Assembly (NCBI RefSeq): GCF_023101165.1
Contig: NZ_CP078076.1
Coordinates: forward strand, 1,426,001-1,490,000
Length of the DNA stretch: 64,000 bases
Source: Microbacterium sufflavum
GTDB taxonomy: Bacteria > Actinomycetota > Actinomycetes > Actinomycetales > Microbacteriaceae
Direction of reading: 5' to 3'
Shown here: positions 52,387 to 63,024 of the stretch, piece by piece
Layout: each line of letters opens with the position of its first letter
Numbering within the stretch: the stretch's first letter is position 1
The notes under the pieces: model-generated
Databases searched by the model: none
What the model saw: the letters and a program-made list of their open reading frames with translations, nothing else
Told to the model about the DNA's origin: nothing
Made by a program: the position numbers and the translations under genes

Positions 52387-53930
52387 CCGAATCCCGCCAG
52401 GCCGCAGGGCCTCAGACCGGCCCGTTCGCGGCCGGTCACGCGCCGAAGAGCCCGTGGCCCGCCCTGTGGGCGCTCGTCATCGGCTTCTTCATGATCCTCG
52501 TCGACACCACGATCGTGTCGGTCGCGAACCCGGCCATCAAGGCCGCGCTCGACCCGCAGACCAACAACCTCGACAACGTCGTGTGGGTCACCAGCGCCTA
52601 CCTGCTGGCCTACGCGGTGCCGCTGCTGATCACCGGACGCCTCGGTGACCGCTTCGGCCCGAAGAACATCTACCTGATCGGGCTCGCGGTGTTCACGCTC
52701 GCGTCGCTGTGGTGCGGGCTGTCCACCACCCTCGAGGGCCTGATCGCGGCGCGTGCCGTGCAGGGCCTCGGCGCCGCTTTCATGACGCCGCAGACCATGG
52801 CCGTCATCACGCGCACCTTCCCGCCGGAGCGGCGCGGTGCGGCGATGGGGCTGTGGGGGGCGACCGCCGGCGTGGCCACGCTCGTCGGTCCGCTCGCGGG
52901 CGGCCTGCTGGTGGACGGCCTCGGCTGGGAGTGGATCTTCTTCGTGAACCTGCCCGTGGGTGTCGTGGCGTTCGTGCTCGCGTGGATCCTGGTGCCGAGG
53001 CTGAAGACGCACCCGCACCGCTTCGACCTCGTCGGTGTCGTGCTGAGCGCCGTGGCCCTGTTCCTGATCGTGTTCGGGCTGCAGGAGGGCGAGAAGTTCG
53101 ACTGGGGTGTGATCTGGGGTCCGATCTCGGTGTGGAGCCTGATCATCGCGGGCGTCGTGGTGCTGGCGCTGTTCATCGTGCAGCAGGCCCGCACCCGGAG
53201 TGAGCCGCTCGTGCCGCTCGGGCTGTTCCGCGACCGCAATTTCTCGGGCGCGAACGTCGCGATCGCCGCGGTCGGCTTCACGGTCACCAGCATGTCGCTG
53301 CCGATGATGTTCTTCCTGCAGACGGCCCGCGGGCTCACCCCGACAGAGGCGGCCATGCTGCTCATCCCGATGGCGGTGCTGTCGGGAGTGCTGGCTCCCG
53401 TGGCCGGCAAGATCCTCGACCGCGTCGACCCGCGGGTGATCCTCATCCCCGGACTGCTCTGCGTGGGTGGGGCGCTGCTCTGGTACTCGGCGCTGACGAC
53501 CATGGACACCCCGATCCTGATGTTCCTGCTGCCGTCGGCCCTGATGGGCATCGGCAACGCGGGCATGTGGGGTCCGCTCGCGACCACGGCCACGCGCAAG
53601 CTGCCGCCGCGGCAGGCCGGTGCCGGCGCGGGCATCTACAACACGACCAGGACGATCGGCTCGGTGATCGGTTCGGCGTCGATCGCCGCGTTCATGCAGT
53701 CGCGGCTGGAGGCGAACCTGCCCGGACTGTCGGACGCGCCGGCGGGCATCAGCGGGGGCGGGTCACTGCCGCCGCAGGTGGCGGAGGGCTTCGCGGCGGG
53801 TATGGCGCAGGCGCTGCTGCTGCCCGCGGCCGTGATCGTCGTCGCGCTCGTGGCCGCGCTGTTCCTCGGTCGCTACGACCGTGACGACGCGGCGGCTCCG
53901 GCCACCGCGGCCCCCGCCCCTCCCGCGTGA
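52383..53930 (+). CDS. DHA2-family (14-helix) MFS drug efflux transporter
   Basis: A 515-residue EmrB/QacA-type proton antiporter. Helix 1 carries LVDTTIVSVANPAI, and motif A follows as GRLGDRFGPKNIYLIG. Motif C is GPLAGGLLVDGLGWEWIFFVN. Fourteen helices are expected. It probably exports lipophilic or cationic compounds. It is the second gene of a PadR-regulated pair and ends at a strong hairpin. Confidence 0.92.
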   Translation: MTESRQAAGPQTGPFAAGHAPKSPWPALWALVIGFFMILVDTTIVSVANPAIKAALDPQTNNLDNVVWVTSAYLLAYAVPLLITGRLGDRFGPKNIYLIGLAVFTLASLWCGLSTTLEGLIAARAVQGLGAAFMTPQTMAVITRTFPPERRGAAMGLWGATAGVATLVGPLAGGLLVDGLGWEWIFFVNLPVGVVAFVLAWILVPRLKTHPHRFDLVGVVLSAVALFLIVFGLQEGEKFDWGVIWGPISVWSLIIAGVVVLALFIVQQARTRSEPLVPLGLFRDRNFSGANVAIAAVGFTVTSMSLPMMFFLQTARGLTPTEAAMLLIPMAVLSGVLAPVAGKILDRVDPRVILIPGLLCVGGALLWYSALTTMDTPILMFLLPSALMGIGNAGMWGPLATTATRKLPPRQAGAGAGIYNTTRTIGSVIGSASIAAFMQSRLEANLPGLSDAPAGISGGGSLPPQVAEGFAAGMAQALLLPAAVIVVALVAALFLGRYDRDDAAAPATAAPAPPA

Positions 53931-53932
53931 GC

Positions 53933-53957
53933 CGGGGGAGGGTCCAGCCCTCCCCCG
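53933..53957. terminator. Terminator hairpin between convergent efflux and ROK genes
   Basis: Perfect 10-bp arms CGGGGGAGGG (53933-53942) and CCCTCCCCCG (53948-53957) with a 5-base loop, directly after the efflux gene stop and followed by TTCC. It fills the 46-base convergent gap. Confidence 0.7.
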
Positions 53958-53976
53958 TTCCGGCTGCGCCCCGGGG

Positions 53977-55194
53977 TCAGGCCTGGGTGCTGAAGACCGA
54001 GGACAGCACGAGCCCGGCGCCCCCGAGCAGCGTGATCTGATCCGGGTCCTCCGCGAAGAACACCGTCGGCGGCTGTCCGCGCTCGGGTGCCAGCCGGGTG
54101 ACCCAGGTCTGCAGGGCCGTGCGCAGCGCCTCGCCGCCCGTGCAGGCGTCGCCGTGCATGATGTAGTGCCCTGGCGCGAGGATCTGCTCGTTGTTCGCGA
54201 TGCCGATCGCGAGGTTGCGGGCGTACAGGTCGAGCAGCGCCGCGGCGTCGTCCGAGCCGTCCGCCACGAGGGCGGCGAGGCTGCGGGAGTCGAGGGTGTC
54301 GGCGTGCGGGAGGCCGTCGGCCGCGGCCCGGTCGCGCAGCCAGCCCAGCGTGGCGACCGTCTCCCAGCAGCCGCGCCGTCCGCACCGGCACTCGTCGCCG
54401 TCGAGCTGCACGATGGTGTGGCCGGACTCGCCCCCGGCACCGTTCTCGCCGCGGAGCACCTCGCCGCCGTGCACGATCCCGAAGCCCAGCGCCTCACCGG
54501 TGTACACGGATGCGAAGTCCTGGATCTCCCGCCCCAGCCCGAACCACCGGTCGCCCAGTGCCTGGACGCGCGGGTGGTGGTCGACGAGGGTGGTGGCGCC
54601 GAAGCGCTTCTCCAGCAGCGCGACGACCGGGAGCCCGTTGAGCCCAGGGGTGAGGTGCATCGAGATGACGCTGCCCGTGCTGGTGTCGACCATGCCCGCC
54701 GCGGCGACGCCGATGCCGACGAGGGCTTCTCCCGCGAAGCAGCCGTCGGTCACCTGGTGCAGGCACGCGGTGATCTCGTCGGTCGACGCGTCGCGGCTAT
54801 ACGCCGCGTGGTGCATCTCGTGGATCGTGCCGTCGAAGGCGATGCGGGCGGCCACGACGAAGTCGGGGGAGAGGTGCACGGCGCCGAGCCACGGGCCGTC
54901 GCCGCGGAACCAGAGCGGTCGGGCCGGCTTGCCTCCGGCCTCGGACGGCGCGACGGGGTCGCCTTCGACGAGGGTGGCGGAGTCGAGCAGGGGCTGCAGG
55001 ATCGTGGCGATCGTGGCTCGGTTCACGCCGAGCGAGCGGGCCAGTTGCGCGCGGCTGGAGGGGCCGAGGCGGTGCAGGGTCTCCAGCACGCGGCGGCGGT
55101 TCGCGGCTCCGATCGCGCTCGTGGTGATGAGCGGACGGCGCGAGCTCTGGTCGGAGAACACCAGGTCGGCCTGCGGTTTGCCTGACGGTGCCAT
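53977..55194 (-). CDS. ROK-family transcriptional regulator of the divergent sugar operon
   Basis: A 405-residue ROK repressor. A MarR-like winged helix is at residues 28-75 (RRRVLETLHRLGPSSRAQLARS and VNRATIATIL). The sugar-kinase-like domain follows, with the zinc motif CRCGRRGCWE around residue 270. ROK repressors bind sugars or sugar phosphates. It is divergent from an oxidoreductase plus ABC sugar importer, and a palindrome lies between them. Confidence 0.92.
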   Translation of the reverse strand: MAPSGKPQADLVFSDQSSRRPLITTSAIGAANRRRVLETLHRLGPSSRAQLARSLGVNRATIATILQPLLDSATLVEGDPVAPSEAGGKPARPLWFRGDGPWLGAVHLSPDFVVAARIAFDGTIHEMHHAAYSRDASTDEITACLHQVTDGCFAGEALVGIGVAAAGMVDTSTGSVISMHLTPGLNGLPVVALLEKRFGATTLVDHHPRVQALGDRWFGLGREIQDFASVYTGEALGFGIVHGGEVLRGENGAGGESGHTIVQLDGDECRCGRRGCWETVATLGWLRDRAAADGLPHADTLDSRSLAALVADGSDDAAALLDLYARNLAIGIANNEQILAPGHYIMHGDACTGGEALRTALQTWVTRLAPERGQPPTVFFAEDPDQITLLGGAGLVLSSVFSTQA

Positions 55195-55263
55195 GGCACC
55201 TGCCTTTCCGGTCGCGACGGGTGGCGGCGATGGCTCCGTCTGCGGATCAGTTTACAAGGAAGA

Positions 55264-55286
55264 ATGTATGGTTTAGTGTCATACAT
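55264..55286. promoter_or_regulatory. ROK operator candidate
   Basis: ATGTATG-N9-CATACAT is a perfect 7-bp inverted repeat in the AT-rich centre of the 134-base divergent region between the ROK gene and the oxidoreductase gene. The local drop in GC stands out from the surroundings. Confidence 0.7.
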
Positions 55287-55328
55287 ACCTCGCGGCGCGC
55301 GGGCATCCATGACGAAGTGGGGTAGGCA

Positions 55329-56357
55329 GTGAACCACAGCAGGTCGGCACGAGTCGGAGTCATCGGCGGCGGGATCCGCGGCGGCATGTTCGCCAGAGCG
55401 CTGCAGGAGAACCCCCAGTCCGAGCTCGTCGCGATCTGCGACCGCAGCCCCGGCGTGCTGTCCGCGATGGTCGCGCAGCTGGGCGTTCCGGGCTATGCGA
55501 GCACCGAGGAGCTGCTCGCCGCCCACCCCGACCTCGACGGCGTCGTGATCGCGACCCCCGACTTCGCCCACCGCGAGGCGGCGGTGCTCTGCGCCCAGGC
55601 CGGTCTCGACCTGATGATCGAGAAGCCGCTGGCCACCGAGGTCGACGACGCGCGGGCGATCCTCGAAGCCGCCGACGCCGCCGGGGTGCGCGTCATGGTC
55701 GGCTTCGAGAACCGCTGGAACGTGCGGTACTCGGCGGTGCGCACCCGTCTCGGCGCCGACGGAGACCCGAGGATCAGCGCCCAGATCATCAACCTCAACG
55801 ACACGATCTTCGTGCCGACCGAGATGCTGTCGTGGTCCTCGAAGAGCTCGCCCGCGTGGTTCCTCATGCCGCACTCGCTCGACCTCGCGTGCTGGATCGG
55901 CCGCACGCACCCGGTATCGGTGTATGCGGTCGGCGCGCGCGACCGCCTCACCGAGGCCGGCATCGACACGTGGGACCGCGTCAACGCCGTGTTCACGATG
56001 GCCGACGGCTCGCACGTCGCGCTCAACTCGTCGTGGGTGCTGCCCGAGTCGATGCCGTCGGTGTTCGACTTCCGCTACGAGATCCAGTCCGCCGGTCAGG
56101 TCGTGCACATCGACGGCGCCGACGACGGTGTGATCGTCTACGACGCGCAGCGCGGGCAGCTCGTGCAGTCGGCCGTGCATGAGCGCGCCGGCCGCATCCA
56201 CGGGGTGCCCATCGACATGGTCGGCGACTTCGTCCGCCTCCTCCGCGGGGAGCCCGTCGACGTGCCGGACGCCCGCGACGGCCTCCTCATCACCGCCGCG
56301 ATCGAGGCGGTGCACACCGCCCTCGAGACCGGCGACGTCGTCTCCATCTCCGTCTGA
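55329..56357 (+). CDS. Gfo/Idh/MocA-family NAD(P)-dependent oxidoreductase
   Basis: A 342-residue sugar dehydrogenase-like enzyme. The Rossmann motif is VIGGGIRGG, the family motif EKPLATEVDDA holds the catalytic Lys, and the C-terminal sheet domain contains PHSLDLACW with the conserved Asp/His-type site. It starts at GTG 55329. As first gene of an ABC sugar import operon it probably oxidises the imported sugar or polyol, such as inositol, a glycoside or a uronate (inference). Confidence 0.9.
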   Translation: MNHSRSARVGVIGGGIRGGMFARALQENPQSELVAICDRSPGVLSAMVAQLGVPGYASTEELLAAHPDLDGVVIATPDFAHREAAVLCAQAGLDLMIEKPLATEVDDARAILEAADAAGVRVMVGFENRWNVRYSAVRTRLGADGDPRISAQIINLNDTIFVPTEMLSWSSKSSPAWFLMPHSLDLACWIGRTHPVSVYAVGARDRLTEAGIDTWDRVNAVFTMADGSHVALNSSWVLPESMPSVFDFRYEIQSAGQVVHIDGADDGVIVYDAQRGQLVQSAVHERAGRIHGVPIDMVGDFVRLLRGEPVDVPDARDGLLITAAIEAVHTALETGDVVSISV

Positions 56358-56432
56358 CCCCGCTTCACCTGCACCACCGCGAGACCCGAAACCACGCGAC
56401 ATCCGTCCGGAACTGCACGAAGGAGCAAGGAA

Positions 56433-57764
56433 ATGAACGCATCACCGTCGATGAGCCGGGGCTTCTCCCGGCGTCAGATCTTCCAGCTCGGTGGCCTCGC
56501 CGTCGGGGCCATGGCCCTGGCGAGCTGCACCCCCGGAGGCGGAGGGCAGCAGAGCACCGGACCGCTCACGGCCGGCTCCGGGAAGCCCTCCGGCCAGATC
56601 AGCATCCTCGACGACAACACCAACAGCATCTTCAAGGACTGGGCCATCGCCGAGTTCGAGAAGCAGACCGGCATCAAGGTCGTCACCTACCAGCAGGGCA
56701 ACTTCAACGACCTGCACGACAAGATGGCCACGATGTTCGCGGCGCAGGACTCGTCGTTCGACGTCGTGATGACGTGGGCCGGCTGGTCGGCCGAGTTCGG
56801 GCAGGCCGGATGGCTGGAGGAGCTCGACCCCTCCGCCGTGCCGGACGACCTCATCCAGCCGGCGCTCGACGCGGTGTCGTGGCGGGGCAAGGTGTACGGC
56901 CTGCCGAAGTTCGTCAGCGCGCAGACCATGTTCTGGAACAAGGACCTGTTCGCGGGGGCCGGGCTCGACCCCGAGACGGGCCCGGCGAACTGGGACGAGT
57001 TCGTCGCGGCGGCCAAGGCCCTCACCGGCGGCGGGCAGTACGGCTATGCGTGCGACATGGGCAACCCCGCCGGCGCGTACCAGAACTTCCTGCGCGCGCT
57101 GCTGCTCAACGGCGGGGAGTTCTACGACGCCGACTACAAGCCCACCTTCGCGAGTGACGCGGGCGTCGAGGCGCTGTCGAAGATGGTCGAGCTGCTGCAG
57201 GTGCACAAGGTGATGGACCCCTCCTCGCTGCAGATCACCAACGCGTCCGACCTCGCCGACCTCTTCGCCCGCGGCAGCACCGGCATGGTGTTCAACTGGC
57301 CGTTCCAGTACGCGGTCGCCACGGCCGCCGGCGCCGCGACCTCGGCCGCGACGGTGGGTAACGGCCTGCTCCCCGGCATGTCGGTGCGGTCGGCGTCGAT
57401 CGACGGCTCCGAGGGCTTCGCGATCAGCAAGTTCTCGAAGAACAAGGAAGCGGCCCTGGCATGGCTGCAGTTCGTCACCACCGGGAAGGTGCAGACCGAC
57501 ATCGTCGAGAAGGAGGGCTGGTTCCCCGTCTCGCAGACGGTGCTGGCCGAGCCCGCCGCGCGGGAGGCGCTGCCCATCCTGTCCACCTACGAGCAGTCCA
57601 CCGAGTACGTCACCAAGCGCTACGGCACGCCCTGGTCGAACGAGCTCGACCAGGCGCTCTCCGTGCAGCTCATCAACGCCATGAACGGCAAGACCTCCCC
57701 CAAGGAGGCGCTGGAGTCGGCGCAGAAGACGGCGGAGGACCTCGTGAAGAAGTACCTGAAGTAG
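56433..57764 (+). CDS. Family 1 ABC sugar-binding lipoprotein
   Basis: A 443-residue SBP_bac_1 lipoprotein. The N-terminus combines a twin-arginine-like SRRQIFQLGG with a lipobox LASC (Cys32), so Tat export is possible. The binding domain reads QISILDDNTNSIFKDW at the start. AAGGAG precedes the ATG. It is the second gene of the ROK-controlled operon, 75 bases after the oxidoreductase. Unlike the SBP genes at 14906 and 35080, no hairpin repeat follows it. Confidence 0.92.
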   Translation: MNASPSMSRGFSRRQIFQLGGLAVGAMALASCTPGGGGQQSTGPLTAGSGKPSGQISILDDNTNSIFKDWAIAEFEKQTGIKVVTYQQGNFNDLHDKMATMFAAQDSSFDVVMTWAGWSAEFGQAGWLEELDPSAVPDDLIQPALDAVSWRGKVYGLPKFVSAQTMFWNKDLFAGAGLDPETGPANWDEFVAAAKALTGGGQYGYACDMGNPAGAYQNFLRALLLNGGEFYDADYKPTFASDAGVEALSKMVELLQVHKVMDPSSLQITNASDLADLFARGSTGMVFNWPFQYAVATAAGAATSAATVGNGLLPGMSVRSASIDGSEGFAISKFSKNKEAALAWLQFVTTGKVQTDIVEKEGWFPVSQTVLAEPAAREALPILSTYEQSTEYVTKRYGTPWSNELDQALSVQLINAMNGKTSPKEALESAQKTAEDLVKKYLK

Positions 57765-57774
57765 GGCTCGGGGA

Positions 57775-58701
57775 ATGGGCGTCAACCTCCTGGAGAGGAG
57801 CCGCCGGCGGGATCTGCGTTTCGGCCTCCTGCTGATCGCGCCGGCGGTGCTGATCATCGCGATGCTGCTCGGCTACCCGATGGGCTACGCCGTGTTCATG
57901 TCGTTCCACCAGTGGAACGACAAGCTGGGCATGGAGCACCCCTTCATCGGGCTGGAGAACTACGGGCAGCTGCTGACCGACCCCGCGGTGCACCGGGCGA
58001 TGGAGCGCACGGCGTACTTCTCGGTGATCACCGTGATCGGCGGGGTCGCGCTGGCCGTGGCGATCGCGGTGCTGCTGAACCGGGAGTTCCGCGGACGCAC
58101 GTTCGCCCGGGTGCTGCTGCTCGTGCCGTGGGCCGTGCCGCCCGTCGTGAACGGCATCATGTGGAAGCTGATCTTCGACGGCAGCACCGGCATCGCCAAC
58201 ACGATCCTGCGCGGACTCGGTCTCACGGAGGAGAACGTGCAGTGGCTGTCCGACCCCGCGCTCGCGATGAACATCCTGGTGTTCGCGGAGATGTGGAAGC
58301 TGCTGCCGTTCCTGTGCCTGCTGATGCTCGCGGCGCTGCAGGGCATCCCGTCGAACCTGTACCGGGCGGCGGCGATCGACGGCGCGGGACCGTGGCGGGC
58401 CTTCTGGCGCATCACCCTGCCCAACATGCGCGGCGCCCTGATGTTCGCGCTGATCGTGCAGTCGATGTGGTCGCTCAAGGTGTTCGACACCATCTACGTG
58501 CTCACGGGCGGCTCCGGCGGCCCGGCCGAGGGCACCACCACCATCAACTTCCTGGCGTACCTGGTGAACTTCAGCAACCTGGACCGCGGCTACGGCTCGG
58601 CGATGGCGGTCGGGATCATGATCCTCGTGCTCGTGGTGGCCGTGTTCTGGATCCTGCTGTTCGGCGGGTTCCGTCGCAAGAGGGGAGAGGCGCATGCCTG
58701 A
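57775..58701 (+). CDS. ABC sugar transporter permease, MalF type
   Basis: A 308-residue permease with six helices. The EAA loop is YRAAAIDGAGPWRAFWRITL. It starts 10 bases after the SBP stop and overlaps the second permease by 8 bases. It belongs to a carbohydrate uptake transporter-1 system. Confidence 0.92.
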   Translation: MGVNLLERSRRRDLRFGLLLIAPAVLIIAMLLGYPMGYAVFMSFHQWNDKLGMEHPFIGLENYGQLLTDPAVHRAMERTAYFSVITVIGGVALAVAIAVLLNREFRGRTFARVLLLVPWAVPPVVNGIMWKLIFDGSTGIANTILRGLGLTEENVQWLSDPALAMNILVFAEMWKLLPFLCLLMLAALQGIPSNLYRAAAIDGAGPWRAFWRITLPNMRGALMFALIVQSMWSLKVFDTIYVLTGGSGGPAEGTTTINFLAYLVNFSNLDRGYGSAMAVGIMILVLVVAVFWILLFGGFRRKRGEAHA

Positions 58702-59587
58702 CCTGACCACCACCGCCCTCGTCACCACCGCCCGCCCGCGCGGGCGCCGGGTGTCGCGACGCGGACGCCGCCGCCTCACGGCCGTCGTGTGCGCGGTGCT
58801 GCTCGTGCTCGTGATGGCGTTCTTCCTGGCGCCGTTCCTGTGGATGTTCGTGTTCAGCGTGTATCCGTCGAGCGCGCTGCAGGGCCGCACCCCCGACCTG
58901 TCGCCGTCCCTGCTGACCGTGGAGTCCTACGTGCGCCTGCTGTCGGACGGCAGCTTCCTCACCCCGATGGCGAACTCCGCGATCGTCGGCATCTCCACCA
59001 CGATCATCTGCATGACCGTGGGCGCGGCCTGCGCCTACGCGATCGCCCGGTTCAAGTTCCGCGGTCGCCAGCCCCTGCTGCTGAGCATGATGACCGTGCA
59101 GGCGATCCCCGTGATCGTGCTCGCGGTGCCCCTGTTCATCCTGCTGCGCTCGGTCGGCCTCTACGACCAGCTGCTCGGGCTGATCGCGACGTACACGGCG
59201 TTCATCCTGCCGCTCGTGATCTGGATGCTGGTCGGGTTCTTCGAGGACATCCCGCCGAGCCTGGAACGCGCCGCCCGCATCGACGGGTGCAACCGGTTCC
59301 AGATCATGTACCGGATCGCCTTCCCGCTCGCAGCGCCCGGCATGGCGGCGACCGCGATCCTGGCGTTCATCACCAGCTGGAGCGACTTCTTCCTGGCGAA
59401 GGTGCTGACGTCGAACAACGCCGTGACCCTGCCGGTGAAGACCGCGGCGTTCCAGGGGCTGTTCGCGATGGACTACACGTCCGCGGCGACGGCGGGAGTG
59501 ATCACGGCCATCCCGGTCCTGATCCTCACCCTCGTGGCACAGAAATGGATCATCCGCGGCATGACCGAGGGTGCGGTGAAAGGCTGA
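58694..59587 (+). CDS. ABC sugar transporter permease, MalG type
   Basis: A 297-residue permease with a basic N-terminal tail and six helices. The EAA loop is LERAARIDGCNRFQIMYRIA, and the C-terminus IIRGMTEGAVKG is the MalG end. AAGAGGGGAG lies before the ATG. It pairs with the permease at 57775. Confidence 0.92.
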   Translation: MPDLTTTALVTTARPRGRRVSRRGRRRLTAVVCAVLLVLVMAFFLAPFLWMFVFSVYPSSALQGRTPDLSPSLLTVESYVRLLSDGSFLTPMANSAIVGISTTIICMTVGAACAYAIARFKFRGRQPLLLSMMTVQAIPVIVLAVPLFILLRSVGLYDQLLGLIATYTAFILPLVIWMLVGFFEDIPPSLERAARIDGCNRFQIMYRIAFPLAAPGMAATAILAFITSWSDFFLAKVLTSNNAVTLPVKTAAFQGLFAMDYTSAATAGVITAIPVLILTLVAQKWIIRGMTEGAVKG

Positions 59588-59589
59588 TC

Positions 59590-60675
59590 ATGGCACAGAT
59601 CGAACTGGTGGGCGTCGAGAAGTCGTACGGACGCCCGAAGCGCGGGCACGAGGCCCGCAAGGCGGTCTCCGACCTCAGCTACGTGATCGAGGACGGGCAC
59701 TTCGTGTCGCTGCTCGGTCCCTCCGGCTGCGGCAAGACCACCACGCTCAACATGATCGCCGGACTGGAGGACATCTCGGGCGGGGAGATCCTCATCGACG
59801 GGCGGCGGGTCGACGACCTCGACCCCGACAAGCGCGACCTGGCGTTCGTGTTCCAGGACTACGCGCTGTATCCGCACATGAGCGTCTACGAGAACATCGC
59901 GTTCGGGCTGCGCATGCGCAAGGTCGCCAAGGACGAGATCGACCGCCGGGTGCGCGACGCCGCCCGACGGCTCGACATCGCCCACGTGCTCGACGTGAAG
60001 CCCAAGAGCCTGTCGGGTGGACAGCGGCAGCGCGTCGCCCTCGCCCGCGCCATCGCCCGGCGCCCCGCGGTGTTCCTGTTCGACGAGCCGCTGTCGAACC
60101 TCGACGCGCTGCTGCGCGACCAGACCCGCAGCGAGCTCAAGGTGCTGCACCGCGAGCTCGGCGCGACCAGCGTCTACGTCACGCACGACCAGGAGGAGGC
60201 CATGACGCTCTCCGACCGGATCGCCGTGATGAGCCGCGGGCGGCTGGAGCAGTACGGCAGCCCGTACGAGGTGTACCACGAGCCGGCGACCGAGTTCGTG
60301 GCGTCGTTCGTGGGCAAGCCGCGCATGAACCTGTTCACGGCGAAGCGGGGCGAGCGTGGCAGGCACGTGCTCCCGGGGACCGCGTTCGGTGTGGAGTCGG
60401 GTGCGCTGCCCGAGGAGATCCGCGTCGGACTGCGCCCGGAGGAGTGCGACCTGCGGCGACCGCTGGCCGGTGAGCAGCCGCACGGCACCGTCGTCGCGGT
60501 GGAGCCGCTCGGCAACGTCTCCGACGTGCACCTCACGATGGGCGACGTCGAGTTCCTCGTGCGCGTCCCCGGGTTCGGCTCCTACGGCGTCGGCGACGCG
60601 GTGGTGGTCGACCTGACCCGCGCGCGCCTGCACTGCTTCGACCCCGAGACCGGGAGGCGCCTCGCCGTGTCGTGA
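59590..60675 (+). CDS. Sugar ABC transporter ATPase, MsmK/UgpC/MsiK type
   Basis: A 361-residue ATPase. Walker A is LLGPSGCGKTT, the Q-loop region FVFQDYALYPHMSV, signature LSGGQRQRVALARAI, Walker B VFLFDEPLSNLD, switch VTHDQEEAM. A C-terminal TOBE/MalK-type regulatory domain spans residues about 245-361. It starts 2 bases after the permease stop. Such ATPases often serve several sugar importers, so it could also power CebEFG, which lacks one (inference). Confidence 0.93.
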   Translation: MAQIELVGVEKSYGRPKRGHEARKAVSDLSYVIEDGHFVSLLGPSGCGKTTTLNMIAGLEDISGGEILIDGRRVDDLDPDKRDLAFVFQDYALYPHMSVYENIAFGLRMRKVAKDEIDRRVRDAARRLDIAHVLDVKPKSLSGGQRQRVALARAIARRPAVFLFDEPLSNLDALLRDQTRSELKVLHRELGATSVYVTHDQEEAMTLSDRIAVMSRGRLEQYGSPYEVYHEPATEFVASFVGKPRMNLFTAKRGERGRHVLPGTAFGVESGALPEEIRVGLRPEECDLRRPLAGEQPHGTVVAVEPLGNVSDVHLTMGDVEFLVRVPGFGSYGVGDAVVVDLTRARLHCFDPETGRRLAVS

Positions 60676-60795
60676 GCCGGTTCATTACGCGGGTTCCGCG
60701 GACTCCCGCGTTCCGGTTCAGCGGGTTCACAGGGTTAGGGTGGATGGTCGGCGGCCGCCGGGTCGCCCCATCCGAACCTCCGAGGAGCACTCGAC

Positions 60796-62270
60796 GTGAG
60801 CCGAAATCCATCCTCCACGGCGCGCCGCCTGCGCCGCTTCGCCCGGACGGCGACCGCGTCCGCGCTCGCCGCGCTCGTCGCCGCCGGGGCGCTCCTCGCC
60901 GGAGCCGCGCCCGCCGCGGCCGAGGGCGAGACCTACGTGATCGGCACCGACACCACGTTCGCCCCGTTCGAGTTCACGGACGCGAACGGCGAGCTCGTCG
61001 GCATCGACATGGACCTGCTGCGCGCGATCGCGAAGGACCAGGGCTTCGAGGTCGAGATCCGCCAGCTGGGCTTCGACGCCGCCGTGCAGGCCCTCCAGTC
61101 CAACCAGGTCGACGCGGTGATGGCCGGCATGTCAATCACCGAGGAGCGCCAGCAGACGTTCGACTTCAGCGACCCCTACTTCACCAGCGGCGTGCAGCTG
61201 GGGGTGCTGGAGTCCAGCGACATCGAGTCGCTCGACGACCTCGACGGCAAGGCGGTCGCGGTCAAGACCGGCACGCAGGGCCAGACCTTCGCCGAGGAGA
61301 ACCAGGAGAAGTACGGCTTCCGCATCACGCCGTACCAGGACACGACCGACATGGTCGATGCCGTGAAGGCCGGGCAGGCGGTCGGCTACTTCGAGGACTT
61401 CCCGGTGCTCGCGTACGGCATCCAGCAGGGGTCGGGCTTCCGGCTGATCGGCGATCCGGAGCTCGGCGGCGAGTACGGCTTCGCGGTCAACAAGGGGCAG
61501 AACGCCGAGCTGCTGGAGATGTTCAACGCGGGGCTCGCGAACCTCCAGGACTCGGGCGAGTACGACGAGATCGTCGACACGTACCTCGCCTCGGGTGAGG
61601 GCGAGCAGAGCGCGCAGCCCACCGACATCATCTCCGTCGCGGTGAAGTACTGGCCCGCGCTCATGCAGGGTCTGTGGCTCACGATCCTCGCCACGATCGT
61701 CGCGGTGGTCGCGGCCTTCATCCTCGGCATCATCTTCGGCTTCGGGCGCATCTCGAAGTTCGCGCCGTTCCGCTGGGTCGCCACGGCGTACGTGTACGTG
61801 TTCCGCGGCACCCCGATCCTGATCCAGGCGTTCTTCGTGTTCTTCGCGATCCCGCAGCTGATCCCCGACCTGAAGTTCGACCCGTTCGTCGCCGGTGCGA
61901 TCACGCTGTCGCTCAACACCGGTGCCTACATGACCGAGATCATCCGCGGCGGTATCCAGGCGGTCGACCCCGGTCAGGCCGAGGCCTCGCGTTCGCTGGG
62001 CCTGAGCCACTGGAAGACGATGCGCAAGGTCGTGCTGCCGCAGGCGTTCCGCATCATGATCCCCTCGTTCGTGAACCAGGGCATCATCACCCTCAAGGAC
62101 ACCTCGCTCATCAGCGTGATCGGCCTCGCGGAGCTGACCTTCGTGTCGCGCCAGATCATCGCCTCCACCTACCTGTCGGCGCAGGTGCTCACCATCGTCG
62201 CCATCATCTACTTCGTCGTGATCACGCTGCTGACGCTGCTCGCGAACCGCCTGGAGAGGACGCTCAACGC

Positions 62271-62274
<4 letters not shown>
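60796..62274 (+). CDS. Glutamine/polar amino acid ABC transporter: fused binding protein and permease
   Basis: A 492-residue fusion. The signal sequence ends near AAPAAAEG (residue 42). Residues 45-270 are a family 3 binding domain ([16 protein letters not shown] and [13 protein letters not shown]). Residues 285-492 are a His/Glu/Gln-type permease with EAA loop [19 protein letters not shown]. The binding domain stays tethered to the outer face of the membrane. GTG 60796 follows GAGGAG. The stop overlaps the ATPase gene by 4 bases. GlnH-GlnP fusions are known in Gram-positive bacteria. Confidence 0.93.
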
Positions 62275-62999
<725 letters not shown>

Positions 63000-63024
63000 C
63001 CGATCCGTTCCGCGGCGGGGCGCG

